The position numbers and the translations under genes were made by a program. The notes beneath the pieces were generated by a model, which was not told the origin of the DNA, searched no databases, and saw only the letters and a program-made list of their open reading frames with translations. A stretch of DNA of 12,045 bases from contig DAISIL010000075.1 in the NCBI GenBank assembly GCA_036822015.1, positions 1-12,045 on the forward strand, given 5' to 3'. The DNA comes from DAISIL01 sp036822015 (lineage in GTDB: Bacteria > Bacteroidota > Bacteroidia > Cytophagales > Bernardetiaceae). Of the stretch, positions 6,291 through 12,045 are shown piece after piece. The first letter of the stretch is position 1; every line of letters begins with the position of its first letter.

Positions 6291-7415
6291 ATGAACAGCC
6301 GAAGAGATTTTCTTCAAAAAGCTGCTGCCGCCAGCACCATCCTGGCCAGTGGTAGCCTCATGACCGTCGCCTGCGGCAATGCCCAGGACGAAAAAAAGGA
6401 AGCCGCCCCTGGCATGAGCAACGAAACCTTCACGTGGAGCATCGCCACGACCTGGCCGCCCAACTTTCCCGTGCTGGGAGAGGGTGTTGTCCGCTTCGCC
6501 AAAAACGTAGAACGGATGTCGTCCGGACGGCTCAAAATCAAGGTCTATGGCGCGGGTGAGCGCATTCCTGCCCTCGAGCTTTTTGATGCCGTCAGCAACG
6601 GAGCCATCGAGATGGGACACGGTGCGCCCTACTACTGGGCGGGTAAGATGCCTGCCTGTCAGTTCTTTGCTGCGATTCCCTTCGGGATGAACGCCCAACA
6701 GATGAAAGCCTGGATCAAGAATGGTGGAGGCCTCGAGCTTTGGCAAGACCTCTATGCCAAGTTTGGGGTAGTACCATTCCTGGGCGGCAACACGGGCGTA
6801 CAGATGGGTGGCTGGTTCAATAAAGAAATCAACACCATCGACGATCTCAGAGGAATCAAGATGCGCATCCCCGGGCTAGGCGGTAAAGTCCTGACCAAAG
6901 CCGGTGGATCGGCCGTTACCGTTGCCGGCGGCGAAATCTACACCAACCTCGAGCGCGGGGTCATTGATGCCACAGAGTGGATCGGCCCCTACCACGACTA
7001 TAACATGGGCTTCCACAAGATCGCGAAGTACTACTACTACCCGGGCTGGCACGAACCCGGAACGATGCTCGAGTTTATCGTCAATAAAGCCAAATTCGAT
7101 GCCCTACCCGATGACCTCAAAGCCATCGTGGAGGCAGCTACGGCCGAAGCCGATACCTGGATGTTTGGTGAGTTTGAGGTCAAGAACAACCGCTACCTCC
7201 AAAAATTAGTCGAAGAAGAGGGCGTACAGCTCAAGCGTTTTCCCGAAGCCGTGATGAGGCGCCTACGCGAACTTTCGGAGGAGGTCTATCAGGAGGTTAC
7301 GGCTGCTGACCCGGACAGCCAAAAGGTCTATGCCGCCTACACGGAGTTTCGCCAGCAAGCCGTTGCCTGGTCAAAGATCACGGAGATTCCATTTTATGAA
7401 CAAATCCAGGCTTAA
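6291..7415 (+). CDS. TRAP transporter substrate-binding lipoprotein (DctP/TakP type)
   Basis: The 374-residue protein is a TRAP-type solute-binding protein. The N-terminus has a twin-arginine motif (SRRDFLQK, residues 3-10), a hydrophobic stretch and a lipobox-like TVAC with Cys28, so it is probably Tat-exported and lipid-anchored. The fold core has the conserved binding arginine in MRIPG (Arg192) and the TakP-subgroup block GGEIYTNLERG...IDATEWIGPY (213-234) followed by KYYYYPGW (246-253). Gln171, Arg192, Glu229 and Trp230 have the spacing I recall for the cation- and 2-oxoacid-binding residues of Rhodobacter TakP. A 2-oxo acid or similar carboxylate ligand is therefore inferred. No DctQ or DctM permease gene is adjacent; the next gene is on the other strand. 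The intergenic spacer contains CTCACACACACA, like the repeat at 1303. Confidence 0.92.
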   Translation: MNSRRDFLQKAAAASTILASGSLMTVACGNAQDEKKEAAPGMSNETFTWSIATTWPPNFPVLGEGVVRFAKNVERMSSGRLKIKVYGAGERIPALELFDAVSNGAIEMGHGAPYYWAGKMPACQFFAAIPFGMNAQQMKAWIKNGGGLELWQDLYAKFGVVPFLGGNTGVQMGGWFNKEINTIDDLRGIKMRIPGLGGKVLTKAGGSAVTVAGGEIYTNLERGVIDATEWIGPYHDYNMGFHKIAKYYYYPGWHEPGTMLEFIVNKAKFDALPDDLKAIVEAATAEADTWMFGEFEVKNNRYLQKLVEEEGVQLKRFPEAVMRRLRELSEEVYQEVTAADPDSQKVYAAYTEFRQQAVAWSKITEIPFYEQIQA

Positions 7416-7454
7416 ACCCCTGGCACGTTGATTTCCTTAGGCTTTGCCAGTGGT
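7416..7454. other. Hairpin spanning two convergent gene ends
   Basis: ACCCCTGGCA (7416-7425) pairs with TGCCAGTGGT (7445-7454) at 9 of 10 positions, with a 19-base loop. It covers the gap between the TRAP binding-protein stop and the stop of the opposite-strand gene at 7437. No T-run follows on either side, so it is not a standard intrinsic terminator. It could still pause or end convergent transcription. Confidence 0.4.
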
Positions 7455-8390
7455 ACACCAGCTTTGCCCGTCGCTGCGTCGGGCGGAAAGAATGTAGAGG
7501 TTTTTTCCGTTCCATTCACCCATGATTTGCAAGGCTTTGGCTTGCCCAAAGGCGAGCAGTTGCCAGGCTTCGGAGGTGAGATTGGATAGCGGCAGAGCAG
7601 ATTTGTCTGTGTCAAGGAGCCAAAACTGCCCGTCGGGTGTCCGGGTCAGATAGGCCGCATCAAGGGCAAAGGGCATCTGTTCGAGCCAGGGCCAGCGCGT
7701 GAGCGCATCGGCGTACTCGATCAAAAAGTCCGCTATTCGGGGGAGTTGGGGGGCGGCGGTCAAGAAGGTGTTTGGGCTGGGCGTTTGGGATAAGATGGCC
7801 CGCAGCGGAAAGGCGGCCGGATAAAAATGCAGGGAAGCATCGTAAGCCATCCCTACATCGAGGCTGCTGTTGGGGAGCGGTGCCTGCCCGTGGGCAAAAT
7901 CCATCAAGACGGCCCAGCGGCGCGTATGGGTGCATTGGAGCCAGGTACGGGATAGGCGCAAGCCGTCGAGTAGGGCTTCACTTTGGCGACCCCAGACATA
8001 CCAGGTACTCGCCTGGGCCGGCACTTGCGCCAATAGCCGCTCCCGCCGAATGCTCATCCCGCCCCACTGCAAGAGCGAAAGCAAAAAAGGCTCGGGTAAG
8101 TCGCGGCGCGCCATGGCCAGGGCCCACATACGCATCAGGGCCAGTTGCTCGAGTATCTCCTCCCAATCCTGGCTCGTCTGTGCCTCCGCAAAGGGCAACT
8201 CACGTACCCGACGGGCTAAGGCAGATGCTTGTAAGTCGTTGAGGGTGATGGCGATGGCTTGTTGTTGGGTATCCGTGAGGCGGCCCAGCCCCTGGGCGAT
8301 CAGGTGGTTGATCCATCGGGTGAGTACCACGGCTGCCGCCTCCAGGGACTGGATACGCTGTTGGGCCGGTGCGCCAAACCACTCCTCCAT
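7437..8390 (-). CDS. SWIM zinc-finger family protein lacking the zinc finger
   Basis: The 317-residue cytoplasmic protein has no signal or membrane span. It resembles the region that follows the zinc finger in bacterial SWIM-domain proteins of about 420-450 residues. Matching parts are a helical segment (AAVVLTRWINHLIAQGLGRL, 19-38; ASALARRVREL, 55-65), RLSRTWLQ (145-152), RWAVLMDFAHG (158-168), ASLHFYPAAFPLRAI (185-199), and a C-terminal GEWNGKNLYILSA (291-303). The CxC...CxH zinc finger that should precede it is absent. The ATG at 8390 comes one base after the stop of the upstream gene, so the protein begins where the finger would have ended. Only three cysteine/histidine clusters of any kind are visible, none SWIM-like. 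The family's role is unclear; the finger is thought to bind DNA or protein. The family match is from memory of its consensus and is moderately sure. Confidence 0.6.
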   Translation of the reverse strand: MEEWFGAPAQQRIQSLEAAAVVLTRWINHLIAQGLGRLTDTQQQAIAITLNDLQASALARRVRELPFAEAQTSQDWEEILEQLALMRMWALAMARRDLPEPFLLSLLQWGGMSIRRERLLAQVPAQASTWYVWGRQSEALLDGLRLSRTWLQCTHTRRWAVLMDFAHGQAPLPNSSLDVGMAYDASLHFYPAAFPLRAILSQTPSPNTFLTAAPQLPRIADFLIEYADALTRWPWLEQMPFALDAAYLTRTPDGQFWLLDTDKSALPLSNLTSEAWQLLAFGQAKALQIMGEWNGKNLYILSARRSDGQSWCTTGKA

Positions 8391-8391
8391 G

Positions 8392-9216
8392 CTACTCTTT
8401 CACTTTGATTTGGGCGCAGTTTTCGGCGAATAAGTCTTGCCGAACGACGGCCATAATTACTTCGTTGTGATTAACGGCGCGGCCCATCTTGGTTGTCCGC
8501 TCGCCTTTGGCATCAGTGCGCCAGAGTTCACCGCTGGCCTGCCAATGGTAGGTCGCATCTCCTACCCGAATTTGGTGGGCATTGACGGGCGCGGTACGAA
8601 ACTCGAAGTTGTTGAGGGAGGTCTCGTAGCTGCGTCCGGCCGGCACGGTAGTCTTGACGACGTAGTCATTGGAGCCTCCGGCAAAAATTTCACAAAGGCA
8701 GGCCCCTCGGTTTTTTTCGTCTTCCACACTCACGACGGTATAATGAATGATCTTCCAGGCATCGTCGATTTTCTTGAAGGTCAAGGTAACCGTTTCGCTG
8801 CCCTTAGCCCAGATGGCACCGTCTTTTTTGTTTGTGTACTCGACCACATAAGCCACCACGCCGATCGTCCCACGGGCATAGACGCGCAGGATGTCCGTTA
8901 GTTTGTAGTCGATCTGTACGCCTTCGGCACGGATGATGCTAGCGATATAGCTCTTGAAACCTTCGTAATCGCTTTCGATGACTTTTATGCTTTGATTGAC
9001 GTTGGCACTAACCAGGGTGGCCGATACTTTGGGGTGCATGTGCGCCAAAACGGTTTTGGCATCTTTGGTTTGGCCTACCTTTGCGTAAGCCTCGGCGAAG
9101 GACTTGAGCAATATCTCCAACTGCTTTTCGTCGTCGGAGAAGGCCTCGCGATTGACTTGTGAGAAAGCAAACCCGTGTATTAGGGCTAGCACAAAAATCA
9201 GGACAGGAATTTTCAT
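8392..9216 (-). CDS. Secreted NTF2-like (SnoaL/DUF4440-type) protein
   Basis: From the ATG at 9216 the protein has 274 residues. It begins with a Sec signal peptide (MKIPVLIFVLALIHGFAFSQ, cleavage after Gln20). Residues 28-166 look like an NTF2-like fold: a helical start (EKQLEILLKSFAEAYAKV), then strands ending in the typical ETVTLTFKKIDDAWKIIHYTVV (141-162). DUF4440/SnoaL-like proteins share this layout and bind small molecules or act as scaffolds; no catalytic residue can be named. A second C-terminal part (172-274) begins with CLCEIFAGGSNDYVV and has one more Cys at 267, so a disulfide or metal site is possible. The frame extends upstream to 9603, but that stretch is antisense to tilS and was rejected. 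It is the first gene of a two-gene unit with the SWIM-like gene, with one base between them. Confidence 0.78.
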   Translation of the reverse strand: MKIPVLIFVLALIHGFAFSQVNREAFSDDEKQLEILLKSFAEAYAKVGQTKDAKTVLAHMHPKVSATLVSANVNQSIKVIESDYEGFKSYIASIIRAEGVQIDYKLTDILRVYARGTIGVVAYVVEYTNKKDGAIWAKGSETVTLTFKKIDDAWKIIHYTVVSVEDEKNRGACLCEIFAGGSNDYVVKTTVPAGRSYETSLNNFEFRTAPVNAHQIRVGDATYHWQASGELWRTDAKGERTTKMGRAVNHNEVIMAVVRQDLFAENCAQIKVKE

Positions 9217-9221
9217 AGAGA

Positions 9222-9237
9222 TAAGTTTGTATTTTTG
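9222..9237 (+). promoter_or_regulatory. Two back-to-back -7 promoter elements for tilS
   Basis: TAAGTTTG (9222-9229) is followed immediately by TATTTTTG (9230-9237). Both match the Bacteroidota TAnnTTTG consensus and lie 31-46 bases upstream of the tilS ATG. No clear TTG is present at -33 for either. They fall in the 51-bp divergent gap, close to the start of the opposite-strand NTF2-like gene. Confidence 0.5.
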
Positions 9238-9267
9238 ATTTTTGTAGCCACAAATACAGTGCAGGAG

Positions 9268-10635
9268 ATGATCTCGACCCAGGAAATACAACAGCGTTTT
9301 AACGCCTTTTGGCAAGAAAACGACTTTGGAACGGCTTCCGTGCTGGTGGCCTTCAGTGGAGGGGTAGATTCTACCGTTTTGGCTCACCTGATGCACCAGC
9401 GTTCTGGGTGTGCTTTTGCGCTGGCTCATATTCATTTTGGTTTGCGGGCGGAGGCAGATGAGGACATACGTTGGGCCCAGGCCTGGGCCGGGGAGCGCGG
9501 TATCCCCTTTCACGGTACTCGGGTCGATACCCGCCAGTATGTCCAAGCGACCAAACAATCTATCCAGATGGCCGCTCGGGAGTTGCGTTATGCGTACCTG
9601 CACCAGCTACGGGAGCAGCATGGCTACGCGTACATCGCCACAGGACACCACCAAAACGACGTGCTGGAGACCGTCTTACTCAACTGCACACAAGGGACAG
9701 GGCTGGCAGGGCTGCATGGCATCTTACCCAAACGCGGAGCTTTAATTCGTCCTTTACTCTGCTTCTCCCGTGAGGAAATCCTTCAATTTGCTCAAAATCA
9801 AAAACTTCAATGGCGAGAGGACATCTCCAATGCCCAAACTCACTACCGCCGCAACTACCTACGGCATCAGGTCGTACCAGCACTGGAAGCCATCAACCCC
9901 AAGCTCCCCCAGACGATGGCCCGCAACGTCCGGCGATGGCGCGGCGCCGAGCGGCTCCTCCACGACTACCTCCGCCTGCTCTTCCAGGAGCTTATCCAGA
10001 CCACGTCCTGGGGGCAAAAACTAACCAAAACCGCCCTAGACGAGCGGCTGCCCGATCCCGATGCACAGCTTGCCTTCCTAGAACACTGGCTCACCCCATA
10101 CGGCTTTTCCTTCACCTTGATCGAGCAACTCCACACGCCCACACAGGCGGGCAAGCACTGGACAAGCCGCACACACACCCTTAGCCAGACCCGAGAGGGA
10201 TGGCTGCTCTCCCCCACACCCGCTCCACCCGACCCACCCATGCAGCTAACCGACCGTACCTGGACATGGAGTGGGCAACATTTTCGGAGCCATATCCACC
10301 AGAAAAAATCCCAAAATGCAGCCCTGGCCCTGGATGCCGACAAGCTATCTTTTCCGCTCTCTGTGCGCGGGATGCAAGCCGGCGACCGCTTTTGTCCCTT
10401 CGGTATGGACGGGCGATCACAAAAGGTGAGTGATTTTTTGATGCACCGGCGCGTACCCAGGCTGCACAAAACCCGTGTACCTTTGATTTGCGATGCCGAT
10501 GGTGTAATTGTAGGCATCGTGGATTTTGGCCCCGACGAAGGCTTTGCCCTTAGGGCAGATACCCAGCGCGTCTGGGAGGTCGTCAGGCAAACACCTCAAA
10601 GACGGTCGCAAGACCTCTTTGACGGTTCAATCTAA
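9268..10635 (+). CDS. tilS: tRNA(Ile)-lysidine synthetase
   Basis: The 455-residue protein is TilS, which uses ATP and lysine to convert C34 of the CAU-anticodon tRNA-Ile to lysidine, changing its decoding from AUG to AUA. It has the PP-loop ATP-binding motif SGGVDST (30-36), HFGLR (56-60), GHHQNDVLET (126-135), the conserved WREDISNAQTHYRRNYLRH (182-200) and a full TilS C-terminal domain. The last includes GDRFCPFGMDG (372-382), KVSDFLMHRRVP (386-397) and a GIVDFG strand (416-421). Length is normal for Bacteroidota. The GHHxDD motif reads GHHQND here, an Asn in place of the first Asp. The ATG at 9268 is preferred to an upstream TTG; GGAG lies just before it. It overlaps dacB by 9 bases at the 3' end. 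The protein is cytoplasmic and essential in most bacteria. Confidence 0.97.
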   Translation: MISTQEIQQRFNAFWQENDFGTASVLVAFSGGVDSTVLAHLMHQRSGCAFALAHIHFGLRAEADEDIRWAQAWAGERGIPFHGTRVDTRQYVQATKQSIQMAARELRYAYLHQLREQHGYAYIATGHHQNDVLETVLLNCTQGTGLAGLHGILPKRGALIRPLLCFSREEILQFAQNQKLQWREDISNAQTHYRRNYLRHQVVPALEAINPKLPQTMARNVRRWRGAERLLHDYLRLLFQELIQTTSWGQKLTKTALDERLPDPDAQLAFLEHWLTPYGFSFTLIEQLHTPTQAGKHWTSRTHTLSQTREGWLLSPTPAPPDPPMQLTDRTWTWSGQHFRSHIHQKKSQNAALALDADKLSFPLSVRGMQAGDRFCPFGMDGRSQKVSDFLMHRRVPRLHKTRVPLICDADGVIVGIVDFGPDEGFALRADTQRVWEVVRQTPQRRSQDLFDGSI

Positions 10636-12045
10636 CTCCGCTAGCAGCACCATCAGGCGTTCGAGTTGGCGGTTCATCTCCGCGTTGGTGAGCGCGTAAT
10701 GATTGACGATCATAGAAAAAGCCACCCAGCGTCCCGAGCGCGTCTGGACATAGCCGGTATAGCCCTTGACGCGCCGCAAGTAACCGCTTTTGGCGCGTAG
10801 GTTGTTGGCTGCCCGTGTGCCTTTGGCGAAGTGGCGCAACGATCCCGATACCCCCGCGATGGGCAACCCGGCATACAAGGTCTCGAAGTACGGACGCTTG
10901 AAAGCCCAGGCGAGCATCTGCACCTGTTGGCGGGTGGTCAGGGCGTTGTATCGCGAGAGTCCGCTACCGTCTTCCATAAAAAAACCCTGCATATCCAGTC
11001 CCTGTGCTGCCCACCAATTTTTTAGGGCTTCGGCGGCGGCCTGTTGGCTGGGGTCGCGGGCCAGTTCGCGCCCGATCATTTTGAGGAAAGCCTCCGCGTA
11101 TAAGTTGAGGCTGTGGCGGTTGGTTTCCTGGGTGAGGGCGGAGAGCGGTTGGGAAAGCGTTCGGGCAAGGATTTTCTTGCCGATCTGATCGGGTGGGGTT
11201 TGCCCGCGCAGGAGGCGGTAGGTCGTCGCACCTCCGGAAACGGGGATGTTTTTTTGTTTCAAAAAATACAGGAATGATTCAGCCGCCTGTTTGGCCGGAT
11301 CGGGGAGCGCCCCCCGCACCCGAAAGCTGCTACGGTTAGGGGCAATGCTCCCACGGATGTAGCGCAGGTAGGTGTAGGGGCTGCCATAGATAAACGAGTT
11401 GTCGCCCGAGCCTTCGGTACCCGCCGTCAGTTCATGGATGAGCTGGAGTTCGGGCAACTCGGGTTCGATCCGCAAGAAAGTAGCGGCCGTCTCGGGCGCA
11501 CCTGTCTGGAAGAAGAGCGCGTACTCGTTGCGGTGAAAGTTTAGCCCCGAAACACCCGCTCCGTAGTAGTTGCCGAGGTCTTCCCACGTCCAGGTACCGG
11601 GGGTCATCTGCTCATCAAAGTATCGGGCATCAGCGATGATTCTTCCTTGAACCGACTGAATGCCTGCTTTTTGGAGGGCTTTGTACCACTCTTCCCAGAG
11701 TTTTTTTTCGTCGGGATAAGCCAGGGAAGGGTCGCCGCCACCGGTGAGGAACAAGTCGCCGTGCAGGATGCCTGCCGTATCGACGAAGCCGTTGTGTTCG
11801 AGGAGCGTTTGGAAGCGGAAGTCTGTTCCCAGAACTTCGAGGGCCGTCAGGGTGGTGGTCAGCTTGAGGGTAGAAGCCGGGATGAGGCTCCTATCAGGCT
11901 GGTAAGCAAAAATCTCTTCGGTGGTATCGCCGATATAAGCCGCACAAAAGCCGAGGCTGGCCGTGCGGGTATTGGTATCTTGTTCCCATCGGGAGAAGAA
12001 GGCTTGAAAGTCTTTGGCTTGCGTTTGTGCATGAAGTCTCTCAAA
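10627..12045 (-). CDS. dacB: D-alanyl-D-alanine carboxypeptidase/endopeptidase (PBP4), 5' end cut
   Basis: The minus strand is open from the window edge (12045) to the TGA at 10627-10629, giving 472 residues of a peptidase S13 (class C, low-molecular-mass) penicillin-binding protein. The full E. coli enzyme has 477, so only the signal peptide and perhaps 10-30 residues are missing. The active-site motifs are all present: SxxK as S-T-L-K (residues 58-61 of the visible part), the DGSGLSRYN block carrying the SxN-like motif (about 359-367), and KSG in RAKSGYLRRVKGYTGY (about 419-421 for K-S-G). LFLTGGGDPSL (98-108) is a family signature. These periplasmic enzymes trim the terminal D-Ala and cleave DD-crosslinks of peptidoglycan. 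Its 3' end overlaps tilS by 9 bases. Confidence 0.95.
   Translation of the reverse strand, partial: FERLHAQTQAKDFQAFFSRWEQDTNTRTASLGFCAAYIGDTTEEIFAYQPDRSLIPASTLKLTTTLTALEVLGTDFRFQTLLEHNGFVDTAGILHGDLFLTGGGDPSLAYPDEKKLWEEWYKALQKAGIQSVQGRIIADARYFDEQMTPGTWTWEDLGNYYGAGVSGLNFHRNEYALFFQTGAPETAATFLRIEPELPELQLIHELTAGTEGSGDNSFIYGSPYTYLRYIRGSIAPNRSSFRVRGALPDPAKQAAESFLYFLKQKNIPVSGGATTYRLLRGQTPPDQIGKKILARTLSQPLSALTQETNRHSLNLYAEAFLKMIGRELARDPSQQAAAEALKNWWAAQGLDMQGFFMEDGSGLSRYNALTTRQQVQMLAWAFKRPYFETLYAGLPIAGVSGSLRHFAKGTRAANNLRAKSGYLRRVKGYTGYVQTRSGRWVAFSMIVNHYALTNAEMNRQLERLMVLLAELD

Noticed and set aside
7416..7454. Rho-independent bidirectional terminator
   Set aside because: The stem is good, but there is no T-run on either strand and the loop is 19 bases, so it is listed only as a hairpin.
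9217..9603. N-terminal extension of the NTF2-like gene
   Set aside because: The extension is antisense to tilS and precedes a perfect signal peptide that starts at 9216.

Overview
The window looks like chromosomal DNA from a Bacteroidota species, probably in or near Saprospiria (Lewinella or Haliscomenobacter type). The clues are TAnnTTTG-type -7 promoter elements in AT-rich gaps, the near absence of Shine-Dalgarno sequences, paired LVIVD-repeat lipoproteins, a CruF-type carotenoid enzyme and moderately GC-rich coding DNA. The taxon is an inference; the phylum is fairly secure and the family is not. No rRNA, tRNA, IS element, prophage gene or CRISPR array was recognised. No stretch longer than about 210 bases lacks a gene.

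Layout. Bases 1-114 (-) hold the first 38 codons of a secreted protein. An AT-rich divergent gap (115-302) carries a -7 element, an inverted repeat and a direct-repeat pair. Next come a YhdH/AcuI-type quinone oxidoreductase (303-1298, +), a spacer with a 21-bp tandem repeat and a terminator hairpin, a TSUP/TauE-SafE membrane protein (1503-2288, +) and a CruF-like carotenoid hydratase (2324-2959, +). The last overlaps tail-to-tail with a three-gene minus-strand operon (5075-2938): two LVIVD-repeat lipoproteins followed by a small putative outer-membrane barrel protein. Divergent from that operon is a patatin-like phospholipase (5175-6242, +), followed by an orphan TakP/DctP-type TRAP substrate-binding lipoprotein (6291-7415, +).

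From 9216 down to 7437 a two-gene minus-strand unit encodes a secreted NTF2-like protein and, one base later, a protein resembling the C-terminal part of bacterial SWIM zinc-finger proteins but lacking the zinc finger. Divergent from it is tilS (9268-10635, +). tilS overlaps by 9 bp, tail-to-tail, with dacB/PBP4 (12045-10627, -), whose N-terminus lies beyond the window.

How it fits together. Most genes are single housekeeping or metabolic functions: tRNA-Ile lysidine synthesis, peptidoglycan DD-peptidase, carotenoid hydration, enoyl reduction, anion export and solute binding. Two small units look like real functional groupings of unknown role: the LVIVD-lipoprotein/barrel operon and the NTF2-like/SWIM-like pair. 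I see no clear defence system, biosynthetic cluster or mobile element. The points most worth a second look are the zinc-finger-less SWIM-family protein, the LVIVD operon, the leader and terminator ahead of the TSUP gene, the 21-bp repeat and the orphan TRAP binding protein.
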